Positions 15,476 to 23,278 of a stretch of DNA of 32,170 nucleotides are shown one piece after another. Source of the DNA: Erysipelotrichaceae bacterium (GTDB lineage: Bacteria > Bacillota_I > Bacilli_A > Erysipelotrichales > Erysipelotrichaceae); the NCBI GenBank assembly GCA_016280635.1, contig JAEEHC010000050.1, forward strand, positions 1-32,170, given 5' to 3'. Each line of letters begins with the position of its first letter. The first letter of the stretch is position 1. The notes under the pieces were generated by a model, which worked only from the letters and a program-made list of their open reading frames with translations, had not been told where the DNA came from and did not search any database. A program made the translations under genes and the position numbers.

Positions 15476-15494
15476 CAAAGAGAAAACCTCTTTG
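15476..15494. other. Palindrome upstream of the SLH protease gene
   Basis: CAAAGAG (15476-15482) and CTCTTTG (15488-15494) form a perfect 7-bp inverted repeat with a 5-base centre. It lies just upstream of the likely -35 region of the protease gene, about 20 bases before its TATAAT. It could be an operator. A T-run at 15502-15508 on the plus strand makes a terminator an alternative. Confidence 0.4.
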
Positions 15495-15509
15495 AGTTCA
15501 GTTTTTTTC

Positions 15510-15534
15510 GAAAGAAAACCGGGCAGAGCCCGGT
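15510..15534 (-). terminator. Rho-independent terminator of the lipoprotein phosphatase gene
   Basis: ACCGGGC (15518-15524) and GCCCGGT (15528-15534) form a perfect 7-bp stem with a 3-base loop, followed on the minus strand by TTTCTTTC, 20 bases after the stop codon. Confidence 0.75.
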
Positions 15535-15554
15535 AAGTCTTTCCGATTTCAGAA

Positions 15555-16730
15555 TTATTCACAGATGCGCAGCAGCAGCTCGTCGATCTGCTGATCGCTC
15601 ATGCCGCCGTGATTGAGGTAGCGGCGGGCATAGACGGTCAGATCAGCGTTCTTAAAGTCCACCTGCGGATCATTGATGACAAACTGCAGCATCGCTTCCA
15701 GATTCTTTTCCAGGATGGTCTGGTAGCGGGCCGGGTCCTTGGCCTGAGTGATCTTATAGTAGTTGTCATATGTTTCCATGTAGTCATCGGCGATCTGCTG
15801 GTAGCCGGCCCCGGCCAGAGCTTCGATCAGCATGCAGACAAAGCCGGTGCGGTCCTTGCCCTCGGTGCAGTGGACCAGATACGGGCCTTCCTTTTGGGCA
15901 AGGGCAATCAGGCCATTGGCGATCTTCTGGGCAAATTCGTCGGACAGGTAGTTCATGCTTAAGGCGATCGGAACGACATTTTCCTTCTGGTAGAGGGACA
16001 GGAAATACGGCGAACTGAAGTCTTCCTTGGCCAGATAGCCTTCGATCTTCTTTTCGTTATCGGAAAGATTGAGAATGGCGTTGATGCCGTTTTCCTGCAT
16101 CAGGGCATCAACATAGGGAGCCCGCTTGTGCTGATTATCGCAGGGAGAAGCGGAGCGGAAGAAGAAGTCTTCCTTCAGCCTGCCCAGATTCATCGGCCGG
16201 AAGTTGGCGAAGATGACATCGCTGTCGTATTTGGAGCGCTCATCGGAATAGTGAATGTCCCGGGCATCCTGAATGTCCCTGTATTTGCCGGCCTGTCTCA
16301 GGGTGACGGTACCGGTCGAGGATTCGTCCAGTTGGGCGGAAAGCCACAGGGTCTTAACTGCCATCAAATTCAGCAGACCGGCTCTTTCCCAGAGGTCTTC
16401 GCCGTAGTTGATGGCGGCCTTGATGTAATCGTAGCCCGGATAGGCGATCAAAAGGGGCTGACCGGCATCGACATAGTAGCCGTTGTAGTAAGGAATGTCC
16501 TCCAGCCTGTAGCCGTTGGAAAAGGTCACATCGACGCTGTCGCCGTACTGAAAGCCCAGAGCATTGAACTGGTCAATGGTCATCTTCAGATAGACGCCGC
16601 CGAATTCGGTCTCGTGCTGCAGCGGCAGCTCTTCGGTGTGCAGCTTTTCCGGCTCTTTCGGCTGGCAGCCGGTTAAAAGACCGGTAAGGATCATGGCTGA
16701 TATTAACATTATGCTGATTGTTTTTTTCAT
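15555..16730 (-). CDS. Lipoprotein tyrosine-phosphatase-like protein (HCxxGKDRTG) with an N-terminal beta domain
   Basis: A surface-anchored phosphatase of 391 aa. I choose the ATG at 16730 because a GAGG ribosome site precedes it and a lipoprotein signal peptide (MKKTISIMLISAMILTGLLTGC) begins there; the 69 in-frame codons upstream are non-coding in character. The N-terminal domain (about 38-115: GDSVDVTFSNGYRLEDIPYYNGYY, PLLIAYPGYDYIKAAINYG) resembles the C-terminal beta domain of SAM-hydroxide adenosyltransferases. The C-terminal domain has the P-loop HCTEGKDRTG with nucleophile Cys288, of the Tyr_phosphatase3/IphP type, preceded by the family strand NAILNLSDN. Such enzymes act on phosphotyrosine or phosphoinositides; the substrate here is unknown. 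It lies 49 bases after the small membrane gene, with a TATAAT between them (16758-16753). Confidence 0.85.
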   Translation of the reverse strand: MKKTISIMLISAMILTGLLTGCQPKEPEKLHTEELPLQHETEFGGVYLKMTIDQFNALGFQYGDSVDVTFSNGYRLEDIPYYNGYYVDAGQPLLIAYPGYDYIKAAINYGEDLWERAGLLNLMAVKTLWLSAQLDESSTGTVTLRQAGKYRDIQDARDIHYSDERSKYDSDVIFANFRPMNLGRLKEDFFFRSASPCDNQHKRAPYVDALMQENGINAILNLSDNEKKIEGYLAKEDFSSPYFLSLYQKENVVPIALSMNYLSDEFAQKIANGLIALAQKEGPYLVHCTEGKDRTGFVCMLIEALAGAGYQQIADDYMETYDNYYKITQAKDPARYQTILEKNLEAMLQFVINDPQVDFKNADLTVYARRYLNHGGMSDQQIDELLLRICE

Positions 16731-16779
16731 GGCATCATACCTCGTTGATATGATTATAGCATTGTCAGATGATTTCCGA

Positions 16780-17175
16780 CTAAAATCCATTGCGGTGGTT
16801 AAGTTCCTGCTCAATGCGGTTGAGGGTGTCAAAGAAGCGGGCGGTAGCCACCGCCGGACCAAAGAGCAGCAGCCCCCAGGTATTCCAGCCAAACATGTGG
16901 CGGTAGGAGGTGTAGGAACCTTCCAACCCCAGTTCAATGGCTTTGGCTTTCATTTCCTCAGCGATTTTGGCCATCCAGTGCAGCGTGTAGATGAACAGGT
17001 TGGGAATGCCCTTCAGGTAAGCGGAAGAGTAGGACTCAATGGGGTGGCCCAAGACTTCCTCAAACTCCCGGTGCATGCTTTTCTTCATCCAAAAAAGCAG
17101 TAAAAGCCCGGCGGTCATAAAGTCCGCCAGCCCGATCAGAAAGCCATGGCGATTGGTGTGTTCAAATTTCATCAT
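16780..17175 (-). CDS. Small membrane protein, DUF4234-like
   Basis: A 131-aa protein with two hydrophobic segments (FLIGLADFMTAGLLLLFWM, about 12-30, and TWGLLLFGPAVATARFF, about 99-115) and an amphipathic, charged middle containing MHREFEEVLG. This layout, and the end FFDTLNRIEQELN, resemble DUF4234 proteins, whose function is unknown. Two adjacent ATGs begin the frame; the second (17172) has better spacing from AGGGGA. It is on the same strand as, and just upstream of, the lipoprotein phosphatase, so the two may be partly co-transcribed. It is divergent from the 225-aa membrane protein. Confidence 0.65.
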   Translation of the reverse strand: MMKFEHTNRHGFLIGLADFMTAGLLLLFWMKKSMHREFEEVLGHPIESYSSAYLKGIPNLFIYTLHWMAKIAEEMKAKAIELGLEGSYTSYRHMFGWNTWGLLLFGPAVATARFFDTLNRIEQELNHRNGF

Positions 17176-17237
17176 CTTTCCCCTGTCAAACTAATTTTAG
17201 CACATCGGCTGCTCATGGGCGAAGACGGGCACGTCCG

Positions 17238-17266
17238 TTTTCAGAATGAAGGAGAAATGTTATAGT
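17238..17266 (+). promoter_or_regulatory. Probable promoter of the 225-aa membrane protein gene
   Basis: TTTTCA (17238-17243), a 17-base spacer and TATAGT (17261-17266) with an extended TGN just before it. Confidence 0.5.
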
Positions 17267-17312
17267 AATGGGGAAAGGACAAGCCATGCTACTAAAGATT
17301 AAGGAGGACAAT

Positions 17313-17990
17313 ATGAGAAATGGAAAGAAGACCCCGACCTGGGGTGTGCTGGTAGTGGGAATCATGTTTCTGGCCTTCAGCCTGATCATGGTCTGGCTGT
17401 ACGGCCCGCTGATGTTTGGCACCAAGGTGACTGACATCAATACCCTGTTGCGGGAAAACCGGGTAAAGGAAAGCACCGGCAAGTATGTGGAACTTGATGT
17501 CGATGCCGTTTTGGAAAATTTTGCGGAAACCGTCCACAAGACCAACGGCTTTACCACCGGCAAGGACCAGCATTTTTTGGTCTGGCTGGATGACGATTCG
17601 ATGATCGCGGTCTCGGTGACCGGCAAGAATACCACGGCCATGAAAAACATCATGGACGCAACCTGGGAATATCTGGACGGAAAGTCAGACTCACTGACCA
17701 AAACGCCGCTGCATCTGAAGGGCAAGATTGAGGAAATGAGCGGTCAGCTGCTCAGCTATTACCGGGAAGCTCTGGAATACTTCAATCTGAATGAAGCCGA
17801 CCGGGACATCTATTATCTGCGGATCAATTGCACCGATACCCAGCTGCTGTCGCTGCTGATTACCGGCGGCATGTTCGCCTTCGGTGTCGTCATGACCCTT
17901 GGGTATTTCAAAATGAAAAAAAAGGAGAAGGAAGAAGCTCAGGTCATTGAAGGCTTTGAACCTCAAAGCCAGGAACCGGAATTAGGCTGA
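17313..17990 (+). CDS. Uncharacterised two-helix membrane protein
   Basis: I place the start at 17313 (225 aa) because AAGGAGGA lies four bases upstream; the earlier in-frame ATGs at 17268 and 17286 have no ribosome site. A helix at about residues 9-32 (WGVLVVGIMFLAFSLIMVWLYG), an extracytoplasmic domain of about 150 residues, and a second helix near 181-199 (LLITGGMFAFGVVMTLGYF) are followed by a Lys/Glu-rich tail. The outer domain (KYVELDVDAVLENFAETVHKTNGF, HFLVWLDDDSMIAVSVTGKN) may be a mixed alpha/beta fold. I do not recognise the family. It is monocistronic, with its own promoter and a strong terminator. Confidence 0.72.
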   Translation: MRNGKKTPTWGVLVVGIMFLAFSLIMVWLYGPLMFGTKVTDINTLLRENRVKESTGKYVELDVDAVLENFAETVHKTNGFTTGKDQHFLVWLDDDSMIAVSVTGKNTTAMKNIMDATWEYLDGKSDSLTKTPLHLKGKIEEMSGQLLSYYREALEYFNLNEADRDIYYLRINCTDTQLLSLLITGGMFAFGVVMTLGYFKMKKKEKEEAQVIEGFEPQSQEPELG

Positions 17991-17998
17991 TAAGACGT

Positions 17999-18025
17999 AA
18001 AACGGCAGAATGACTGCCGTTTTTT
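17999..18025 (+). terminator. Bidirectional Rho-independent terminator
   Basis: AAAACGGCAG (17999-18008) and CTGCCGTTTT (18014-18023) form a perfect 10-bp stem with a 5-base loop and extra T on the plus side. It lies between convergent genes and probably serves both the membrane protein and the GNAT gene. Confidence 0.85.
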
Positions 18026-18059
18026 CGTGACGATTCATTATTTTCTGCATCAGAGTGTT

Positions 18060-18524
18060 TCAGTAATGGACATACATCCGGCTGGGATGCTCATCGCCTT
18101 CTCCAAGCGCCATGGTGAGAAACTGCCAGCCGTAGCGCTCGTAAAAGCCCTGGTGTCCGGTAAGCAGGTAGAGCGGTGAGATGCCTTTTTTGCGCATGGC
18201 TTCCACGGCCATGTCAAGCAGCTTTCCGGCAATGCCCCTGCCCCGGTAATCCGGTTCCACGTAGACGGCACAGACATTGGGGCTCAGGTCCGGGCGGTCA
18301 TGAAAATCATTTTCGATGATACCCAGGCCACCCACGATCTTATCTTCCGCAAGGCAGAGAAACCAGTCATAGGGCACTTCATCATTCAGGCATTCCTTCA
18401 TGCAGTCCAGATAAGCCTGCCGGTCAATGCCCCACTTACCGGAAAACCAGGCAGCAGCCTGTTCGCAGAGCTGCGGTTTTTCCCTGATGCTTACCAGATC
18501 GAATCCGGATTTTTGAATGTTCAT
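18060..18524 (-). CDS. GNAT-family N-acetyltransferase
   Basis: A 154-aa acetyl-CoA-dependent acyltransferase. Motif A is clear: VCAVYVEPDYRGRGIAGKLLDMAVEAM, with the RGRGIA acetyl-CoA pyrophosphate loop, followed by LLTGHQGFYERYGW, a motif B typical of the family. The start at 18524 is chosen because a near-consensus promoter (18561-18589) lies inside the longer open frame, which makes the upstream 26 codons untranslated; AAAGGA precedes this ATG. It is monocistronic and divergent from the chromate-transporter pair. Substrate unknown. Confidence 0.85.
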   Translation of the reverse strand: MNIQKSGFDLVSIREKPQLCEQAAAWFSGKWGIDRQAYLDCMKECLNDEVPYDWFLCLAEDKIVGGLGIIENDFHDRPDLSPNVCAVYVEPDYRGRGIAGKLLDMAVEAMRKKGISPLYLLTGHQGFYERYGWQFLTMALGEGDEHPSRMYVHY

Positions 18525-18560
18525 GGTGACAGCTGTCCTTTCTCTGTTCAGTATAACCAG

Positions 18561-18589
18561 ATTATAAACGACCGCCCGGTGTCTATCAA
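18561..18589 (-). promoter_or_regulatory. GNAT gene promoter
   Basis: TTGATA (18589-18584), a 17-base spacer and a perfect TATAAT (18566-18561) on the minus strand, about 37 bases before the chosen start. Confidence 0.7.
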
Positions 18590-18622
18590 CTGATGGTGAC
18601 AACGGGTGTTAATAGCCGATGT

Positions 18623-18651
18623 TTGCCTGAAGGGGGCTGCACGCCTATAAT
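18623..18651 (+). promoter_or_regulatory. Promoter of the chromate-transporter-like pair
   Basis: TTGCCT (18623-18628), a 17-base spacer and a perfect TATAAT (18646-18651), 44 bases before the start codon. Confidence 0.7.
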
Positions 18652-18695
18652 TGACAGTAGAAGACCAGCTTGATCATCAGCAGAAGGGAGAATGC

Positions 18696-19262
18696 ATGAG
18701 CGAAAAGAAGAGCAGCAGGCTGTTGGTCCTGTTTACCACGACCTTTACGATATCGATGACGGCCAATTCCGGCTATGCTATCCTGAGTGTCATGAAGAAT
18801 ACCTTCGTGCACAAGTACCGCTGGTTCAGCGAAGAGGAAATGAATGACTACATCGCCATGGCCCCCTCCATTCCCGGACCGATCGCCATCAGCGCCTCGA
18901 TGATCACCGGGTATCAAGCCGCCGGCCTGCCCGGGGCTTTAGCCGCGGTAGCGGGCTGCGCCTTGCCACCGCTTTTGGTCATGATCATCGTGACCTTCTT
19001 CTATAATTCCCTGATCGCCAATCCCTACATTGCCCTGTTTCTGAAGGGCATGCAGTATGGGGTAGCGGCGATGCTGCTGGATGTGCTTCTGGGCCTTATT
19101 GACAATGCCCTGAAAGGAGAAAAGATCTATCCGGTCATCCTGATCGTTCTTTCCTTTCTCTACATCCGCCTTCTCAACTGGTCGGTCTTCTTTCTGGCCG
19201 GTGCCTGCATTCTGCTTGGCATCATCAGGGCTCTGGCCTTACGGCGGAAGGAAGGAGAATGA
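18696..19262 (+). CDS. Chromate transporter (ChrA) family protein, first half-size subunit
   Basis: A 188-aa integral membrane protein of the short-chain CHR family. The start at 18696 has AAGGGAGA upstream. Family features: an opening helix with TANSGYAIL (the position of the FGG motif in long ChrA), the APSIPGPIAISASMITGYQAAGLPGA signature with the PGP motif, and several more helices (LPPLLVMIIVTFFY, VILIVLSFLYIRLLNW, VFFLAGACILLGII). It overlaps the next gene's possible first ATG. Short CHR proteins usually work as a pair that together resemble one long ChrA. Transport of chromate is shown only for some members; the natural anion here is unknown. Confidence 0.88.
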   Translation: MSEKKSSRLLVLFTTTFTISMTANSGYAILSVMKNTFVHKYRWFSEEEMNDYIAMAPSIPGPIAISASMITGYQAAGLPGALAAVAGCALPPLLVMIIVTFFYNSLIANPYIALFLKGMQYGVAAMLLDVLLGLIDNALKGEKIYPVILIVLSFLYIRLLNWSVFFLAGACILLGIIRALALRRKEGE

Positions 19263-19264
19263 GC

Positions 19265-19807
19265 ATGCTGCTTAAGATCGTTCTTTCCTTCATGAAGATT
19301 GCCGTTCTGGCCTTCGGCGGGGCATATGCCTCCATTCCGCTGGTTGAGCGTGAAGTCGTCGAGATCCAGCAGTGGATGAGTTATCAGGAGTTTGCCGACC
19401 TGCTGGCTCTGGACGAATTGACTCCGGGGCCGATCCTGATTAATTCCGCAACCTTTGTGGGTATGAAGGTGGCCGGCATACCCGGAGCGATCGCCGCCAC
19501 CCTGGGCTGCATTCTGCCCTGCTGTCTGATCGCTCTGGTAGTGATCCTTATCTATCGGAAATACCGGAAACTGTCAATGATGGAAAGCGTCGTGCACAGC
19601 CTTAAGTGCCTGGCCATCGGGCTGATCCTGTCGACTTTTCTGAACATGGTGGTCCGCAACAGCTGGGATGGCCGGCAGGTAAGCATTTTGGCGCTTATCC
19701 TGATGAGCGTCAGCTTCATCATCCTGCGGCGCTATAAGCCCAATCCGCTGTTGGTGATGCTGGGATGCGGTCTGATAATGCTTGTGTTCGGCTTGGCTAA
19801 TGCTTAA
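19265..19807 (+). CDS. Chromate transporter (ChrA) family protein, second half-size subunit
   Basis: A 180-aa partner of the preceding gene. I prefer the ATG at 19265 over 19259, since GGAG at 19254-19257 is seven bases from the former and one from the latter. Seen: LAFGGAYASIPLVEREVV with the classical FGG(A/G)YA motif, LALDELTPGPILINSATFVGMKVAGIPGA with the PGP motif, and helices to the end (LLVMLGCGLIMLVFGLA). Adjacent to and translationally coupled with the first half. The two CHR subunits are expected to insert with opposite topology and form one transporter. Confidence 0.88.
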   Translation: MLLKIVLSFMKIAVLAFGGAYASIPLVEREVVEIQQWMSYQEFADLLALDELTPGPILINSATFVGMKVAGIPGAIAATLGCILPCCLIALVVILIYRKYRKLSMMESVVHSLKCLAIGLILSTFLNMVVRNSWDGRQVSILALILMSVSFIILRRYKPNPLLVMLGCGLIMLVFGLANA

Positions 19808-19958
19808 AAGAGCATAAATATAACGGTTGTTTTCAGCCGCACAGATACTCTTTATTGTGAAAAAAGGCTGTTCTGGATTAATATTATAATAAGATAGTAT
19901 GCCAACAGGCGGATGCTCCGGACAAAAAAACGTGAAGTGAATATATTGGAGAAACATT

Positions 19959-22900
19959 ATGGAAGATAAGAACAGGGAAATGACAGAGACGAGGGAAAAA
20001 CGCCGGAAGGTCAATACTTACCGGATCAGCAAGGTCGTATTCAATCTGGTGCTGATGGTGCTGGGAGCGGTCATCATTGCCGTTTTCCTGCGCAACATTC
20101 AGACCCGGACTTCCTTAGCCAAGCAAAAGGATAACAGCGAACTGGCTCTCTCCGAAGTCGTTTCCATCATGGAAAGAAATGACCGCAATACCGATACCCT
20201 GACCGGCATCTATCATGAAGGTAACTGGAAGACCCTGGATGACATCAATGAACTGTTTGACGGCGGTCTGTTTGACCGGATGATGGCCAGTGATCTGGCG
20301 ATCCGCTGCGATGTCTTTTCGGATATCTCCACTCAGGCCGGGGTTCCCTATCTGTACCTGCTTTCAATGGAGGGAAAGGTCGTTCTTTCTCCCGATCCGC
20401 AGCTGATCGGCCGCAATCCGGCCACTACGGCAATCCTGACTCAGGAAAACCTCAACCGGCTGCTGGAATTCTGCCGGGATGGACAGGGCAATGTCACACC
20501 GGTCTACGTGGAGAACCGTTACGGTTCATTCTACTTCTACAGCCAGCCCTATACTTACCGCAACACCCAGTACGCTCTGGTTTTGGGAGCGGATTCCTGG
20601 GCTCTGGATGTCCACATTGCTTCCCTCAGGGACGTTTCCACGGTAATGAGCCGGATGAGCGTCATCAATGACGGTTTCCTGTTTGCGATCGATCCGGAAA
20701 GTAAGATGTTTGTCTACTACCATAACGGCGAGGACATGCTGACCGGTCGGAACATCTTTGAATGCGGTCTGAACCAGGAGATCACCTCTGACGGTTTCCA
20801 GGGCAGACAGACCATTCTGGGAGATAAGTACTATTGCATCTCCCGGGCTTATGGCGATGACATGATCGTCGTGGCGGCTGCCAACTATGACAAGGTCATC
20901 TCCCATGACAAGTATGTGCTGGTCTGGTCCCTTCTGGGATTTACCCTGGTGATGATTCTGTGTCTGACCTATGCGATCATCGTCCGCAATGACTTCATCC
21001 GTCAGGGCGTGCAGAATGAAAAGAAGGAACTCTTTGGCAAGTCCCGCAATCCGCTGTACTTTGATACCGAAGTCTTCCGCAAGGTCAGACCGTTGATGCT
21101 GATAGGCATCATCGCGGTCTACTTCATATCCTTCTATACCCAGACGCTTCTGGAGATCAATGAGGGCATTGACCGTTCCAACGTCATCATACAGGAGATC
21201 ACCGGGCGCTATGAGGAAAGCCAGGAAAGCCGCAAGGTCATTGAGGAATACTATGATTCCCGCTTCCTGTCAACGGCCCGGATCATCAAGTTCATCCTGG
21301 AGGAAAGCCCGGACATCCTCAATGAGACCTCCGATCATTATTACAGTTACATCGACAATGACGGCAACCGCCAGTTCATTCTCGATGACGAATACAATCC
21401 GCTGAAGTCCGTCGGTCAGTCCGCGGCTCTGCAGCAGCTGTGCAACGAGAACCGGATCGACGCCATCTACGTCTTCGACGAAGACGGCCGGACAATCGCG
21501 ACCAATACCAAAAACTGGTTCTTCACCCTCAGCAACAATCCCGAAGATCAGTCCTATCCCTTCCGCAAGGTGCTGGATGGCGATGTTGACAGTTTCCTGC
21601 AGACCCACATGGTCAATGACATCGGTGAGGAATCCCAGTTCTTCGGTGTCGCTCTGAACTACTATACGGCATCAGACAGCCGCGGCAATACCATTTACGT
21701 CTCCCGCTACGCCTTTGAAAAGTCCTGCCAGCAGGAAGGCGTTTCCGGAGTCCGCAGCGCCGGGGGCATCACCAGACACCACTCGCTGCTGCAGATCGAA
21801 CTGGATGAGGCTCTGGCCGGCTCCATTCTGGAGACCACCAGTGCCGAATATGCCCTGGCCACCAAGATGCTGGCAGACGGTGCCATCATCATGTTCGACA
21901 ACAGCCCGGAACACCTGTGCGTCTATTCGCCTTCTGCCAGTTCCATCGGCAAGAGCGCCGGGCAGATGGGAGTATCCGCCAAGGCCTTCAGTTCCGACAT
22001 CTATTACGGCTTCAATACCATCAACGGAATCGAGTACTTCCAGTATTTCCGGTTCATCGATAACTACTACATCGCCACCGCGATTCCCCGCACCAGCATG
22101 TTCACCACCCGCACCACCATCGCTCTGACCACGGCCGGGGTATGCATGGCGCTGATTCTGATCCTGTTATTGACGGTCACGCTGACCAATAAAGAAGAAG
22201 AGATGCTTTACGCTGATCTGATCGATCAGGATGCCAATCTGAATTCCACCTTCTTCAATGTCATTCTGCCTTCGGGCCGAGTTGCCAGCACCACCAAGGC
22301 GGTGAGCCGCTGGGATAACCGCCACATCCCCTGGAGTGAGCGCTCCGCGGAGATGAAACTGGCCGCCATCATCAGCTGGATCATCATGATCCTGGTCCTC
22401 TACTTTGTCCTGTCCGCGGTTGGCATCAGCCGGTTTGCCGACGAAGATTCGGTCATCCGCTACATTCTGTCCAACGGCTGGGACCGCTCACTGAACATCT
22501 TTGCGGTCAGTGCCTGCATCATGGTTCTGGCCATGACCGTCATCGCCATTGAATTATTCCGCATCCCGGTCCGGCTGATCACGGCCTTATTGGGAACCCG
22601 GGGCGAAACCGTCGGGCATCTGCTGCTGTCGATCGTCAAGTACGGCGGCTCGATCGCCGCGCTGTTCTACAGCCTGTATCTGGTGGGCATTGATTCCGGC
22701 AACCTGCTGGCCAGCGCCGGCATCCTGTCTCTGGTCATTGGCTTAGGCGCCCAGAGCCTGATCAAGGATATCCTGGCCGGCATCTTCATAGTCTTTGAAG
22801 GTGAGTTCAGGGTCGGGGACATCGTTACCATCAACGGTTTCCGCGGCGTGGTCACGGACATCGGCTTACGGACGACCAAGATCCTGGGCGAAGGCAACAT

Positions 22901-23261
22901 CAAGATCTACAATAACAGCGAGATCTCCGGTGTCCTGAACATGACCAAGGAGACTTCCGTCGCCTTCATTAACATCGGCATGGACTACAGTCAGGATCCC
23001 TCCTTCGTCGAACAGGTCCTTGAACTGGAGATGCCGCTGCTGAAGCTGAAGAACCGCCGCATTCTCGACGGTCCGAAATACATGGGCATCAGCGAACTGG
23101 CTGACCGCAAGTACACCATGACCATCATGGCCAGATGCGCGGAAGCCGATGTACGCAGCGTTACCCGCTATCTGAACAAGGAACTGCTGGAGATCTTCCG
23201 GCGTAACGGCATCAAGGGACCCGGACAGGTGTCCGCTGCCCCGACCCCACCGGTGAAGTAG
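19959..23261 (+). CDS. Giant sensor-channel fusion: two extracytoplasmic sensor regions plus MscS mechanosensitive channel domain
   Basis: A 1100-aa membrane protein. After a basic N-terminus, TM1 (about 24-45) leads into a roughly 270-aa outer region resembling a double-Cache sensor (YLYLLSMEGKVVLSPDPQLIG, DGFLFAIDPESKMFVYY). TM2 (about 320-343) and TM3 (378-397) bracket a short cytoplasmic loop. A second outer region follows (398-710: DAIYVFDEDGRTIATNT, YYIATAIPRTSMF), then TM4 (715-738), a cytoplasmic segment, TM5 (803-822), TM6 (846-868), TM7 (888-908) and the MscS pore helix (914-942: ASAGILSLVIGLGAQSLIKDILAGIFIVFEG). The MscS beta domain begins FRVGDIVTINGFRGVVTDIGLRTTKI. Ordinary MscS is about 290 aa with no such sensors. 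TATAAT at 19885-19890 may be its -10. It is in an operon with an orphan binding protein 17 bases downstream. Ligand-modulated gating is my inference. Confidence 0.88.
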   Translation: MEDKNREMTETREKRRKVNTYRISKVVFNLVLMVLGAVIIAVFLRNIQTRTSLAKQKDNSELALSEVVSIMERNDRNTDTLTGIYHEGNWKTLDDINELFDGGLFDRMMASDLAIRCDVFSDISTQAGVPYLYLLSMEGKVVLSPDPQLIGRNPATTAILTQENLNRLLEFCRDGQGNVTPVYVENRYGSFYFYSQPYTYRNTQYALVLGADSWALDVHIASLRDVSTVMSRMSVINDGFLFAIDPESKMFVYYHNGEDMLTGRNIFECGLNQEITSDGFQGRQTILGDKYYCISRAYGDDMIVVAAANYDKVISHDKYVLVWSLLGFTLVMILCLTYAIIVRNDFIRQGVQNEKKELFGKSRNPLYFDTEVFRKVRPLMLIGIIAVYFISFYTQTLLEINEGIDRSNVIIQEITGRYEESQESRKVIEEYYDSRFLSTARIIKFILEESPDILNETSDHYYSYIDNDGNRQFILDDEYNPLKSVGQSAALQQLCNENRIDAIYVFDEDGRTIATNTKNWFFTLSNNPEDQSYPFRKVLDGDVDSFLQTHMVNDIGEESQFFGVALNYYTASDSRGNTIYVSRYAFEKSCQQEGVSGVRSAGGITRHHSLLQIELDEALAGSILETTSAEYALATKMLADGAIIMFDNSPEHLCVYSPSASSIGKSAGQMGVSAKAFSSDIYYGFNTINGIEYFQYFRFIDNYYIATAIPRTSMFTTRTTIALTTAGVCMALILILLLTVTLTNKEEEMLYADLIDQDANLNSTFFNVILPSGRVASTTKAVSRWDNRHIPWSERSAEMKLAAIISWIIMILVLYFVLSAVGISRFADEDSVIRYILSNGWDRSLNIFAVSACIMVLAMTVIAIELFRIPVRLITALLGTRGETVGHLLLSIVKYGGSIAALFYSLYLVGIDSGNLLASAGILSLVIGLGAQSLIKDILAGIFIVFEGEFRVGDIVTINGFRGVVTDIGLRTTKILGEGNIKIYNNSEISGVLNMTKETSVAFINIGMDYSQDPSFVEQVLELEMPLLKLKNRRILDGPKYMGISELADRKYTMTIMARCAEADVRSVTRYLNKELLEIFRRNGIKGPGQVSAAPTPPVK

Positions 23262-23278
23262 ACAGGAGGCTGACAGAA

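Noticed and set aside
16731-16937. 69-codon N-terminal extension of the lipoprotein phosphatase
   Set aside because: It would bury the lipoprotein signal peptide and overlaps the upstream membrane gene and a TATAAT element.
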